64,000 bases of DNA from NCBI GenBank assembly GCA_910578475.1, contig CAJTRK010000005.1, forward strand, positions 62,001 through 126,000. Reading direction: 5' to 3'. A model generated the notes under the pieces. The model worked only from the letters and a program-made list of their open reading frames with translations, did not search any database and had not been told where the DNA came from. Within the stretch, counting starts at the first letter, position 1; each line of letters starts with the position of its first letter. The stretch comes from an uncultured Lachnospiraceae bacterium (GTDB lineage Bacteria > Bacillota > Clostridia > Lachnospirales > Lachnospiraceae). Below, in pieces: positions 15,732 through 25,115 of the stretch. A program made the position numbers and the translations under genes.

Positions 15732-17996
15732 TTACGCCAGATACCGGACGGAGATATGGGGATAATCCCGATATCCTTCGTGCAGTTTTGTTATCTGTAA
15801 GCTGCCGGTTCCGTCGGTTTTGAAAAGATATTCATGGTAAGCGCCGTCCCGGTACGCGAAATCTTCCTCGTTATCATGATAGTGGACATAGGAGCCTTCG
15901 CCGGGATAAACTTCCAGAATCAGTTCCGGGTCTGCAATTTCGCCAACATACATCTGTGCCGGGGATTTGGGCAGTATCGTACCGGCTTTGACAAAGATGG
16001 GGCATACATCCAGCGGCGCGTCTACGATGTGATATTGTTTTCCCGGATAATGACGTAATTTTTCCGCGCCGGAACTCCAGTAATCGTACCAGTCTCCCTC
16101 CGGCAGATAAACCATGCGCTTTCTCGCGCCCTGCTCGACAACGGGAGCCACGAGAAGATGCTCGCCCACGAGAAATTCGTCGTTCATATTTCGAACAGTT
16201 TCGTCTTTTTCATAGTGCAGGACGAGGGGCCGGAGAATCGGAAGGCCGGTCTGTTCGCATTCCCGGCATAAATCATAGAAATAGGGCAGCAGCGTATAGC
16301 GTAAGTTCACATATTTGCGGTAAATATCAAGCGTTTCTTCTCCGAACAGCCAGGGCTCCTGATTCATGCTGCCGATAGCGCAATGATTGCGGAATAGCGG
16401 AGAAAAACAGCCGGCCTGAACCCACCGGATGAGAAGTTCCGGCGTGGTATCGGCCCCGAAGCCGCCGATATCCGTGCCGACAAAGGACATGCCGCTCAGA
16501 CCAAGATTACACTGTTGCGGAATCGCCATGCGCAGATGTGTCCAAAGGCTTTGATTGTCGCCTGTCCATGCCGTCGCGTATTTCTGGGAACCGCCATAGC
16601 ACGCTCTTGTGATGACAAAAGGTCTTTTACCGGTAAGCGCCTTCCAGCCTTCATAAGTCGCTTTGGCCATATTGTGGCCGTAAACATTGTGCATTTCAGC
16701 GTGGGTGGAAGCTCTGTCTTCGTCTGTAAAAACAACGTCGTCCGGGAGCGGGCCATTGAAACTGGCCGGTTCGTTCATATCGTTCCAGACACCGCCGACG
16801 CCGAGAGAAGTATAGAACTGCAAATGCTCCCCCCACCATTTCCGAACGGCCGGACTGCCGAAGTCAGGATATACCGCATCACCCGGCCAGACGGTGTTGA
16901 CATAGACGCTGCCGTCCGGTGATTTGGCAAAAAAGCCGTTTTCGACGCCTTCTTCATACATCGGATAATCTTTTTCCACCTTGACGCCCGGGTCAATAAT
17001 CGTAACGGCTTTGATACCCTGTTTTTTCAGGTCGGAAAGCAACGTTCCCGCGTCGTCATAGTGTTCCCGGTTCCAGGTAAAGACCTTGTAGCGTTCCATA
17101 TAGTCGATGTCAAAGTGGAGCGCGTCACAGGGAATCCGCAGCGCACGCAGTTTTGATGCGAGTTCCCGGAACGTTTCCTCGCTGTCGTAGCCCCAACGGG
17201 ACTGATGATATCCAAGAACCCATTTTTGCGGCAAAGGCATCCGTCCGGTCAGATACGTGTAGCTTTCGAGAATGTCAGGCATGGAGTCCCCGCCGATAAA
17301 ATAGTAATCCAGATTGCCGTCATCGCTTCCGAAGCTGTAATATTGGTGATTTTCTTTTCCAAAATTAAAATAGCTTTTGAACGTGTTGTCATAAAAAATA
17401 CCGTAAACGCCTTTTTCTTTCAGCGTGATAAAAAAGGGAATGCTCTTATACAAAGATTTGAAACAGTCCTCATGTGGGTCCGGAATATCGCTGTTCCAGT
17501 TCTCGTATTCGTAATAGCGCTTGTTCAGAACGCCGGTCTTGTCTCCGAGTCCATAGATACAGTCGGCTTCGTCAAGCTGCTTTACGCACTGTACCGGATA
17601 ATTCTGAATGCCGGCGTCGTTAACGTCATGGCCTTCCAGTCTGGCGAGCTCGATAAAAGAAGCTTTTGGCTCGAACCGCGCTTTTCTTTGACCGCGATAG
17701 TCAGCACAAAGCAGCCGGCCTTCCCGGTCGTAAAAATCAATCATAAAATCGTGATAAATCCGGCAGACAACAGAATCCGTCGAAAGAACGAGACAATCTT
17801 CCGTTTTGTCCAGTGTAAAGGGAGTGGGAAGCTCCTTTTCCCCTTCAATGGCCTTTGAGCGGCGGTCATTCGTTTCATACGGAACGAATACATTGATGAC
17901 TTTGTTGGTCAATACCTGTATTCTGGCAATCTGCTTTTCATACTGCAGCGTGATTGTCTGACCCTTTTGTTCATAATTTAACATTGCTCCAAACAT
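15732..17996 (-). CDS. GH31 family alpha-glycosidase
   Basis: A 754-residue glycoside hydrolase of family 31, within the usual size range. The N-terminal beta-sandwich leads to a catalytic barrel with the signature GVWNDMNEP (nucleophile Asp406) and the acid/base region TAWTGDNQSLW (Asp480). The downstream GTDIGGFGADTTPELLIRWVQ and FRNHCAIG motifs are standard for alpha-glucosidase-like members. There is no signal peptide, so it is cytoplasmic and probably acts on imported oligosaccharides. The alpha-glucosidase activity is inferred from the family; alpha-xylosidases share the fold. No transporter or regulator lies beside it. The start has GGGAAAG upstream; ATG 17984 is an alternative. Confidence 0.92.
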   Translation of the reverse strand: MFGAMLNYEQKGQTITLQYEKQIARIQVLTNKVINVFVPYETNDRRSKAIEGEKELPTPFTLDKTEDCLVLSTDSVVCRIYHDFMIDFYDREGRLLCADYRGQRKARFEPKASFIELARLEGHDVNDAGIQNYPVQCVKQLDEADCIYGLGDKTGVLNKRYYEYENWNSDIPDPHEDCFKSLYKSIPFFITLKEKGVYGIFYDNTFKSYFNFGKENHQYYSFGSDDGNLDYYFIGGDSMPDILESYTYLTGRMPLPQKWVLGYHQSRWGYDSEETFRELASKLRALRIPCDALHFDIDYMERYKVFTWNREHYDDAGTLLSDLKKQGIKAVTIIDPGVKVEKDYPMYEEGVENGFFAKSPDGSVYVNTVWPGDAVYPDFGSPAVRKWWGEHLQFYTSLGVGGVWNDMNEPASFNGPLPDDVVFTDEDRASTHAEMHNVYGHNMAKATYEGWKALTGKRPFVITRACYGGSQKYATAWTGDNQSLWTHLRMAIPQQCNLGLSGMSFVGTDIGGFGADTTPELLIRWVQAGCFSPLFRNHCAIGSMNQEPWLFGEETLDIYRKYVNLRYTLLPYFYDLCRECEQTGLPILRPLVLHYEKDETVRNMNDEFLVGEHLLVAPVVEQGARKRMVYLPEGDWYDYWSSGAEKLRHYPGKQYHIVDAPLDVCPIFVKAGTILPKSPAQMYVGEIADPELILEVYPGEGSYVHYHDNEEDFAYRDGAYHEYLFKTDGTGSLQITKLHEGYRDYPHISVRYLA

Positions 17997-18232
17997 GGTT
18001 CTTTCCCTTTGTCCTTTCAGTTTTTTCGTAAATTTTAGTTCATAATAACTGTATTTTATTTGAAATGCAAGAGGGAATTGGGAGAAAAGCCGAACACAAC
18101 GGTCCGTTTAAAATTCTGAGGCATTGCCGCTTGCCTGTCCACGGCGGTTTGTGATAGAATGGCGTGAGAAGAACTTCTGAAGTTCATACGGCAAAAAGCC
18201 TGAAAGTATAAAAACGAAAGGAAAACAAAGCG

Positions 18233-20002
18233 ATGATGCAATCGAGAACTTATAACTGTAACGAGCTGCGGAGTCAGAACATCGGAGAAAAAGTGACGCT
18301 TGCGGGGTGGTATGATAATCTGAGAAGGGTGTCCAAAAATCTTGGTTTCCTGATTCTCAGAGATTTCTACGGCACGACACAGGTCGTAATCGAAACGGAG
18401 GAACTCATGCAGTCTCTTGAGGGTGTCAACAATGAATCCACGCTCAGCATTGAGGGAACCGTCAGAGAACGTTCCAATAAGAATCCGAATCTGCCGACCG
18501 GAGATATCGAAGTCGTACCGGAGAAAATCAGCGTACTCGGCAGCTGTCGTTATAACGCGCTGCCTTTTGAAATTAACCGTTCCAAAGAGGCGGACGAAAA
18601 TTTGCGGCTGAAATACCGCTATCTGGATTTGAGAAATCCGGAAGTAAAGAATAAAATTGTACTGAGAAGCCAGATTGTTGCGGAACTGCGTAAACGGATG
18701 ACAGACCTCGGATTCCTGGAGATTACGACGCCGATTCTGACCTGTTCTTCACCGGAAGGCGCGAGGGACTATATCGTTCCGTCGAGAGTCCATCCCGGAA
18801 AGTTCTATGCGCTGCCACAGGCGCCGCAGCAGTTCAAGCAGATTTTGATGGCATCCGGTTTTGACCGTTATTTCCAGATTGCGCCCTGTTTCCGGGACGA
18901 GGATGCAAGGGCTGACCGTTCGCCGGGCGAATTTTATCAGCTCGATATGGAGATGGCTTTTGCGAGTCAGGAAGATGTTTTTACGATTATAGAAGAAGCG
19001 CTGCCGCCTGTTTTTGAAAAATACGGGGTATATAAAACCGCTTCCAAACTGCCTTTTACCAGGATTCCTTATCTGGAGGCGATGGAGAAATACGGCTCCG
19101 ACAAGCCGGACCTGCGCATTGATTTGACAGTTCAGGACGCAACGGACGTTCTGGCGGACTGCGGATTCGGACCCTTTGCGGGGAATGTGGTCAAGGCGAT
19201 TGTGGTGGACAAGTTTACGGCAACGCGGAAAGTTATCGATAAAATCTGCAGCGACGTGGAAGTGCAGTCCGGGGAAAAGGCATACTGGTTCCGGCTGGAC
19301 GATAACGGCGAGTTTGTCGGCGGCATCAGCAAATTCCTGGCGGATATCAAAGAAAAAGTGATAGAAACGCTTGGATTAAAGCCGGGTGATTTCGTAGGCC
19401 TGACTTCCGGTAAAAAATTACGGGCTCAGAAGACGGCGGGTGTTCTTCGCAACATGCTCGGCCAGAATTGTGAAGCTCATATGGATAAAGAACGTTATGA
19501 GTTCTGTTGGATTGTGGATTTTCCGATGTATGAAATCGGAGAGGAATCCGGCGAACTGGAATTTTGTCATAATCCGTTTTCCATGCCGCAGGGCGGAATG
19601 GAAGCGCTTCAAAAGCAGGACCCGCTTTCCATTTTGGCGTATCAGTACGACCTTGTCTGCAATGGCGTGGAACTGTCTTCCGGTGCGGTTCGAAACCATG
19701 ACCCGGAAATCATGGTTGAAGCTTTCCAGTTAGTCGGTCTGGGAGAAGAGGACGTGAAAGCCAAATTCCCGGCAATGTACAATGCTTTCTGCTACGGAGC
19801 GCCTCCGCATGCGGGCATCGCTCCCGGTGTTGACCGGATGATTATGCTGATTACCGGAGAGGAAAGCATCCGGGAAATCATTCCGTTCCCGATGAATAAG
19901 AGCGCAATGGATGTGATGATGAATGCGCCGTCGGCAGTAGAACAGAAACAGTTGGATGAGGTGCATATCAGGTTGAAGGAAGAGGCGGGGGCGGAGGAGT
20001 AG
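18233..20002 (+). CDS. aspS: Aspartate--tRNA ligase
   Basis: A 589-residue class II aminoacyl-tRNA synthetase. It has the N-terminal OB-fold anticodon domain (VTLAGWYDNLRRVSKNLGFLILRD), class II motif 2 FRDEDARADRSPGEFYQLDME, the bacterial-type GAD insertion domain in the middle, and motif 3 GIAPGVDRMIMLITGEESIREIIPFP. Length and domain order match bacterial AspRS. It charges tRNA-Asp in the cytoplasm. Two adjacent ATG codons (18233, 18236) share the AAAGG site. It stands alone, without hisS, which often accompanies it. Its last 35 bases overlap the end of the opposite-strand gene at 19968-20795. Confidence 0.97.
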   Translation: MMQSRTYNCNELRSQNIGEKVTLAGWYDNLRRVSKNLGFLILRDFYGTTQVVIETEELMQSLEGVNNESTLSIEGTVRERSNKNPNLPTGDIEVVPEKISVLGSCRYNALPFEINRSKEADENLRLKYRYLDLRNPEVKNKIVLRSQIVAELRKRMTDLGFLEITTPILTCSSPEGARDYIVPSRVHPGKFYALPQAPQQFKQILMASGFDRYFQIAPCFRDEDARADRSPGEFYQLDMEMAFASQEDVFTIIEEALPPVFEKYGVYKTASKLPFTRIPYLEAMEKYGSDKPDLRIDLTVQDATDVLADCGFGPFAGNVVKAIVVDKFTATRKVIDKICSDVEVQSGEKAYWFRLDDNGEFVGGISKFLADIKEKVIETLGLKPGDFVGLTSGKKLRAQKTAGVLRNMLGQNCEAHMDKERYEFCWIVDFPMYEIGEESGELEFCHNPFSMPQGGMEALQKQDPLSILAYQYDLVCNGVELSSGAVRNHDPEIMVEAFQLVGLGEEDVKAKFPAMYNAFCYGAPPHAGIAPGVDRMIMLITGEESIREIIPFPMNKSAMDVMMNAPSAVEQKQLDEVHIRLKEEAGAEE

Positions 20003-20795
20003 AGCCGACATCTTCAATGGACAGATAAATGTCCGCACTGTAAATTTCTTTTTTGATGTTTTCATCTGCGTGCTCGTTTTGGCACGCAGATGTATCAGAA
20101 GAAATTTCGGCATTGTTATTTCCATTTTCTTTTTCTAAAATATAGGTATGTAGCTGATAAGTTTTTCCGGAAATCGCAATTTTTTTCATGGCAAATTGCT
20201 TGACTCTTTCAATGATATTGCCATAAGGCTTTAAATTATTGCGGAGTTTATACAGAATAAGAGGATTTGCCGCATGATTTTCCTGAAAAATTTTTTCATA
20301 CATTTCTGCCACCGCTTCAAATTTTGCAGAATCAAAATTTCTGGTTACAATTCCAAGATTTTCTTTCTCCGAACGGTTGCCATATAATGCAATAAGCGCA
20401 TTTTTGCTTATTAAGGTGTCTTCGAGCTGTTCCAGGAAATCACGGACTTCTTTCAGTGCGGTTACCATAGCGTTTTCTCCCAGTAAATTATCGCTGAAAG
20501 CAGAAATATTTGTTTTTACATCAAAGAGAAAAGAAAAAATATGTTTTTTTTGTTCATCGACAATTAAGATTAAAACATCTGCAGTTTTGCATCCTCGTTT
20601 TTCTATAAGGGGATTTCGATATTCGTTTGCATAAACGGCGTATTGTCCGTTCTCTAATTGAATATGAAGATAAACAATTTCTTTATGTTGTTCATGTTCT
20701 TCTGTAAAACGGATGATTCTGCTTTCGTTAATGCGATATAAAATGTTACGGGAGCAATTATCCGGTTTGTATTCTTCAAATCTAGGCTTTACCAC
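19968..20795 (-). CDS. Putative PD-(D/E)xK nuclease-like partner of an ATPase
   Basis: A 275-residue protein that I cannot assign to a named family. Residues 72-94 read ADVLILIVDEQKK then IFSFLFDVK: an Asp (D73), a short beta-hairpin and a D-x-K (D92, K94), the spacing of a PD-(D/E)xK nuclease core, with candidate acidic residues upstream (E58, E65). The remainder is helical and charged. The GTG start lies 14 bases inside the ATPase gene, behind GAGGAGGG, so the two are translationally coupled. The C-terminus ends in a Pro-rich tail (PPPPPLPS) coded opposite the Glu-rich end of aspS. Base composition is more AT-rich than its neighbours, consistent with transfer. A defence effector role is inference. 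Confidence 0.6.
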   Translation of the reverse strand: MVKPRFEEYKPDNCSRNILYRINESRIIRFTEEHEQHKEIVYLHIQLENGQYAVYANEYRNPLIEKRGCKTADVLILIVDEQKKHIFSFLFDVKTNISAFSDNLLGENAMVTALKEVRDFLEQLEDTLISKNALIALYGNRSEKENLGIVTRNFDSAKFEAVAEMYEKIFQENHAANPLILYKLRNNLKPYGNIIERVKQFAMKKIAISGKTYQLHTYILEKENGNNNAEISSDTSACQNEHADENIKKEIYSADIYLSIEDVGSTPPPPPLPST

Positions 20796-22227
20796 CGTTT
20801 AATCCCTCCTCTAATATGGTTGATTCGTTGAACAGTTTCATTGCTGTTCCCATAAACAAGTCAAAAACAAATCCTTTTTTTGAATCGCCTCTTACCTGTT
20901 TTACGATACTTTTTCCATTGGCCTGCCGGACAAACTCATAGACAAATAAGCCCTTTACATCAATAAGGTCTTCTTTTTCCAATCCCAGTTTCTGAAGCAT
21001 ATCCGGAGGAAAATGTTCCGGATAATTGGCGGAGATGATATAAAGATTATTCAGCCTTGAAACGAAAGTATCGCTATGGGTGCTTAAAATGAGGCTTATG
21101 CCACGGTTCCGGATACGGTTCAAAAACCGAACCAGTTCCGTCTGCTTTCCGGGATGCAGACTGGCTTCGATTTCATCGATAATAAATTGTCTGTGATTGC
21201 TATGAGATATCAGGGCAAGGCCTATGGGGGCGACTTCATTTACCATAGACGAAGCGAGGAACAAAGGAATGTCGCGCTTTTCGTTCTGAGGGGAATAGAG
21301 AAAATTTCCCTGCTGACTGGCAGTAATATGCCCTTCAATAACATTTTGTTCAAAAAACAGCAATTCCTTTTTCCACATTTCCGTATGTTCTTCATTCTCT
21401 GCAAAGGTCTGCAAAAAACGAATGAACTCATAGACCGGCAATGTCAGCTCCCGGTTTTCCCGTTCGTTTCCATTCAGAGGGGAAACGCCAATTCGAAAGC
21501 CCATGCTCAGGTCAGCCTTGTTGGCAAAAAAATCTTTATAGAGCATGAGAAGCCCGGTTCTGGAAGCAGGCAGAAAAAGGCTGTTTATCCAAAAGAACCA
21601 GGACAGAAGCGGTTTAAAACAGTTTGCACTGACAGAAGAGTCGGTATCTGTACTTATACGGGCGTAGATAAAGTTCTTTTCCTTTGTTTCATGATTGTAT
21701 CGGGACAAAAGATATATTGTGACTTTGTTGGAAAATTCTGATAAAGCACGATTTAGTATAGCTTCTATCTGGTCGTCCACAGTACCTGATTTAGTTTTTA
21801 ACTGTTCCGGCGTACGCACCGATTCTATCAGATAATCACAGTGTTCATCCGGTGTAAATTCTATAAATAAATTTCCGATGGAAATTTCCCTTCCGAAAAT
21901 GCGTTTTACGATATTTTCTTTTTCCTTAAAAAGATTTTTATTAATCGCGTCAATGAAAAGTTCCATATAATGAGCATCCAGGCGATATATTTCATTCCTG
22001 TCAGCGCTTTCATCCGATGCCTGGACTGTCGATTCCTTGCTGCTCAGAACGATTTCCACAGGCTCCCCGTTTAAAAGTGATTCCCAGTTTTTATCCATGC
22101 CCTGAATAAGCTGCATCAGAAAAGTCTTGCCGCTGTTATTCGGACCGACCAGTACGGAGTATTTATTGATACATACTTTCGCACTTTGAATTTTCGCAAA
22201 ATTTTCAACGCCTAACCATAATTCCAT
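20782..22227 (-). CDS. AAA/ABC-type ATPase of a two-gene cassette
   Basis: A 481-residue ATPase of the AAA_15/SMC-like class. Walker A is VGPNNSGKT near residue 30, Walker B is FIIDEIEASLHPG around 347-360, and the switch motif LILSTHSDTF follows about 30 residues later. The region between them is a long helical insertion. It is shorter than OLD nucleases and has no TOPRIM domain after the ATPase core. ATG 22227 has GGGAGG five bases upstream; the longer frame to 22290 has none. Its stop overlaps the next gene's start. ATPases of this type are common in phage-defence pairs, where they act as sensors gating an effector nuclease; whether that holds here is unproven. Confidence 0.8.
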   Translation of the reverse strand: MELWLGVENFAKIQSAKVCINKYSVLVGPNNSGKTFLMQLIQGMDKNWESLLNGEPVEIVLSSKESTVQASDESADRNEIYRLDAHYMELFIDAINKNLFKEKENIVKRIFGREISIGNLFIEFTPDEHCDYLIESVRTPEQLKTKSGTVDDQIEAILNRALSEFSNKVTIYLLSRYNHETKEKNFIYARISTDTDSSVSANCFKPLLSWFFWINSLFLPASRTGLLMLYKDFFANKADLSMGFRIGVSPLNGNERENRELTLPVYEFIRFLQTFAENEEHTEMWKKELLFFEQNVIEGHITASQQGNFLYSPQNEKRDIPLFLASSMVNEVAPIGLALISHSNHRQFIIDEIEASLHPGKQTELVRFLNRIRNRGISLILSTHSDTFVSRLNNLYIISANYPEHFPPDMLQKLGLEKEDLIDVKGLFVYEFVRQANGKSIVKQVRGDSKKGFVFDLFMGTAMKLFNESTILEEGLNGGKA

Positions 22228-22361
22228 TCGTTGCCTCCCAGTGTATAACGATATAAAAAATATTATAGCTTCTTTTATAATAATATTCAATTAGTATTTT
22301 CCTTTTTCCGGTTCCGTAACCGCGCAGGTTTTCGGTTTTTTATTTAAAGAGGTTCTTCTGT

Positions 22362-23321
22362 TCACCCTTCCCGATACCCCTGCGGCGAGCGCCCATACTT
22401 TTCCCGGAACTTCCGATAGAAATAACTGCTGTTATTATAACCGATATTCTCCATGACCGCTTCCACGGTCAGCGGCGTCCGGGAAAGCAGATAGGCTGCC
22501 TGCTGTAATTTTCGCTGCTGCAGCAGTTCCTTGAAATTACAATCGGTATATTTTTTTAACAAACGGCTTATGTAATAGGCTGGCTGCGCCATTTCTTCCG
22601 CAACCTCCGTTAATGAGCCGTTTTTATAATGCGTTTCGATATATTTCAGTACGGAAAAGACGAGCGTCTGCTCGTACTGGTTCGGTTCATCCTGATTGAT
22701 GGCGTCCGTGAACATCGACAGATTCAGAAAGAGAAGCCCCATTGTCGTCTGATTGACAGTATTCGTTCCTGATTTTTTATGGAGCAGCGTCCATATCATG
22801 TTTTCGATGAGATTCTGTACGGGGAGGATGTCTTTTGCCTGAAAATGAAGATAGCTGGACAGGGAAGAATCCTGCGATAAAACGGAAATCAGGAAATCGT
22901 GCAGAATATTTTCTTTTTCAAGCATGGAAAAGGCGTGGTCAAAAAATTCCGGCAGGATGATAAAATTGACGGCAATGTCATTTTCTCCGGCGGGCAGAAT
23001 TTCCTGTGTCGCGTTCTGGTTTAAAAACAGGAGGTCGCCTTCCTGCAAGGTGATGCGCTCCCGGTCATTGATGATATGCGTCGTGCTGCCGCCGCACATA
23101 TAGACCATTTCCACATAATTGTGGCTGTGCCTGGGGAAATGGACGAAACGAGTGTGAGGCCGTATCTCGATGAGACGTCCTTTTTGAAGCAGTTTCCGGC
23201 TGTCGATGACAAAGTTTCTGCCGGAAGTGTAGCGCTCTTTTTCCACATCCTGTCTGCCGTTTAAAATGGCCCGTTCTTCTTCGGTAATTTCCTGAAGCTG
23301 TTCCAATAGTTCTTTTTGCAT
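22362..23321 (-). CDS. AraC family regulator with cupin sensor domain
   Basis: A 319-residue regulator. Residues 55-150 form a cupin-type ligand-binding domain (RFVHFPRHSHNYVEMVYMCGG, LQEGDLLFLNQN), and the C-terminal 100 residues carry two helix-turn-helix motifs ending IGYNNSSYFYRKFREKYGRSPQGYR, the AraC/XylS signature. It is divergent from L-rhamnose isomerase, and a palindrome near that promoter is a likely binding site. Rhamnose-responsive control (RhaS/RhaR-like) is inferred from gene order. No rhamnulokinase or aldolase gene follows, so the rest of the pathway must lie elsewhere. Confidence 0.9.
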   Translation of the reverse strand: MQKELLEQLQEITEEERAILNGRQDVEKERYTSGRNFVIDSRKLLQKGRLIEIRPHTRFVHFPRHSHNYVEMVYMCGGSTTHIINDRERITLQEGDLLFLNQNATQEILPAGENDIAVNFIILPEFFDHAFSMLEKENILHDFLISVLSQDSSLSSYLHFQAKDILPVQNLIENMIWTLLHKKSGTNTVNQTTMGLLFLNLSMFTDAINQDEPNQYEQTLVFSVLKYIETHYKNGSLTEVAEEMAQPAYYISRLLKKYTDCNFKELLQQRKLQQAAYLLSRTPLTVEAVMENIGYNNSSYFYRKFREKYGRSPQGYREG

Positions 23322-23508
23322 GCCGGCGTTCCTTTCGCGGTTTTCTGATGCGGTTTCTTCTTTCCACTTGAAAGCCCGTGCTTTCGCACTCTTTGTTTGA
23401 TTTCGTCAAACGCTTTCTCGTTTTTCTTATATGATTATTATATCACAGCATGCGCTTCTTTTGCCAGAGCGGTTCTGCAAATAAGGTCCCTGATTTAAAA
23501 AAATAAAG

Positions 23509-23540
23509 ACCTTTCCACAAGATGGAAGGTACGTTATAAT
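23509..23540 (+). promoter_or_regulatory. rhaA promoter with activator-type palindrome
   Basis: A TATAAT box at 23535-23540 has no good -35 hexamer. Instead an imperfect palindrome (CCTTTCCA and TGGAAGG) covers the -35 position. This is typical of an activator-dependent promoter and fits AraC-type control. Confidence 0.5.
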
Positions 23541-23614
23541 AAAACAATAACGTCGCTTTACATAGGAAATCAAAGGAAACAAGTCAATAAAAAAAGTAGA
23601 AAAGGAGAAGGAAC

Positions 23615-24871
23615 ATGACACAGCAAGAGAGGTATGCAGCAGCAAAAGAAACTTATGCGGCAGTCGGCGTGGACACCGATGCGGCAATCGCGGCATTGAA
23701 AGAGATTCCTGTTTCTCTGCATTGCTGGCAGGGGGATGACGTTACCGGCTTTGACCACGACGGCCCGCTGACCGGAGGAATCCAGACGACCGGAGATTAT
23801 CCGGGAAAGGCAACAACGCCGGAACAGTTGATGCAGGATATGGCGAAAGCTTTGGAGCTGATGCCGGGTAAAAAGAAACTGAACCTGCACGCGAGTTATG
23901 CGATTTTTGAAGAAGGAGAATATGTTGACCGGGATAAAATCGAGCCCAGGCATTTTGCAAAATGGGCAGCGTTCGCCAAAGAAAGAAATATGGGCATCGA
24001 CTTTAATCCTACGTTCTTTTCCCACGATAAGGTCAAAGACGGCCTCACGCTCTCAAGCCCGGATGAAGAAACGAGAAAATTCTGGATTGAGCACGGAAAG
24101 GCCTGCATCCGCATTTCCGAATATTTTGCGAAAGAAACGGGAGTTCCCTGTGTGATGAATATCTGGACGGGCGACGGCTACAAAGATATTCCGGCAGACC
24201 GCATGGGACCGAGAATGCGTTACAAAGAATCCATTGAACAGATTCTTGCTGAGCCTTTTGACAAAAATCTGGTAAAACCCTGTGTGGAATCCAAAGTATT
24301 CGGCATCGGCGTAGAGTCTTATACAGCCGGAAGCGCGGAATTTACGCTGTCCTTTGCGGCGACGCATGAAGGCTGTCTGCCGTTGATGGATAACGGACAT
24401 TATCATCCGACGGAAGTCGTATCGGATAAGATTCCGGCGCTTCTGTGCTTTTTCCCGGAAATCGCTCTGCATATTACAAGGCCGGTGCGTTGGGACAGCG
24501 ACCACGTTGTTCTTTTTGATGATGAAACAAAAGAGATGGCCAAAGAGATTGTCAGAAATGATGCGCTTGGCCGCGTTTATATGGCGCTTGATTATTTCGA
24601 TGCGGGCATCAATCGGATTTCCGCATGGACGGTCGGTTTCAGAAGCTGGCAGAAGGCTTTGTTAAACGCGCTGTGCACGCCGAATGAGGAACTGAAAAAG
24701 TTGCAGGATGAGAACCGCATGACAGAACTCATGGTATGGCAGGAGGATATCAAGACATTCCCCTTCGGCGACGTATGGGAAGAGTATTGCAGACAGTGCG
24801 GCGTCATTGCTGACAGGAGCTGGTTTGAGGCGATTCGCAGGTATGAAGAGGAAGTATTGTCAAAAAGATAG
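23615..24871 (+). CDS. rhaA: L-rhamnose isomerase
   Basis: A 418-residue enzyme of the RhaA family, full length. Landmarks are VSLHCWQGDDVTGFDH near the N-terminus, KLNLHASYAIF, GIDFNPTFFSHDK, and LPLMDNGHYHPTEVVSDKIPALL with metal-binding His and Asp residues, then ITRPVRWDSDHVVLFDDET. It converts L-rhamnose to L-rhamnulose using divalent metal ions in the cytoplasm. The ATG has AAAGGAGAAGG upstream. It is a single-gene unit ending in a clear terminator and divergent from its probable AraC activator. Confidence 0.96.
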   Translation: MTQQERYAAAKETYAAVGVDTDAAIAALKEIPVSLHCWQGDDVTGFDHDGPLTGGIQTTGDYPGKATTPEQLMQDMAKALELMPGKKKLNLHASYAIFEEGEYVDRDKIEPRHFAKWAAFAKERNMGIDFNPTFFSHDKVKDGLTLSSPDEETRKFWIEHGKACIRISEYFAKETGVPCVMNIWTGDGYKDIPADRMGPRMRYKESIEQILAEPFDKNLVKPCVESKVFGIGVESYTAGSAEFTLSFAATHEGCLPLMDNGHYHPTEVVSDKIPALLCFFPEIALHITRPVRWDSDHVVLFDDETKEMAKEIVRNDALGRVYMALDYFDAGINRISAWTVGFRSWQKALLNALCTPNEELKKLQDENRMTELMVWQEDIKTFPFGDVWEEYCRQCGVIADRSWFEAIRRYEEEVLSKR

Positions 24872-24924
24872 GAACAATCTGCCGCGGACATTTTTCCGGT
24901 GAATCCGGCAGAAAATCATTTACG

Positions 24925-24949
24925 GGGAGCCTTTTGGCTCCCTGTTTTA
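24925..24949 (+). terminator. Intrinsic terminator of rhaA
   Basis: GGGAGCC pairs with GGCTCCC around a TTTT loop and is followed by TGTTTTAT. Confidence 0.88.
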
Positions 24950-25034
24950 TGCTTTGTTTATGTTTCTTTTTCTTATTGCGGACTGTCTGCAGGGCCGGTG
25001 CATCTTTAATTTATCCCGTTTACGGAGTAATATC

Positions 25035-25063
25035 TTGAAATTCTCCGCCAGGATGTGTAAAAT
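25035..25063 (+). promoter_or_regulatory. Promoter of the YitT-family gene
   Basis: TTGAAA (25035) and TAAAAT (25058) with a 17-bp spacer. The gene start lies 53 bases beyond the -10 box. Confidence 0.65.
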
Positions 25064-25115
25064 ATACAGAAGTATTCTGTATAATGCCCGCGGAAGCGGA
25101 CCAGGAGGTAACGAC

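Noticed and set aside
15611..15823. 70-codon frame starting MSRKRINQ
   Set aside because: No ribosome site and no family resemblance; the coherent reading of this stretch is the acidic tail in another frame.
23405..23420. Catabolite-responsive element upstream of the AraC gene
   Set aside because: AAACGCTTTCT matches only half of the cre consensus; three of the conserved left-hand positions differ.
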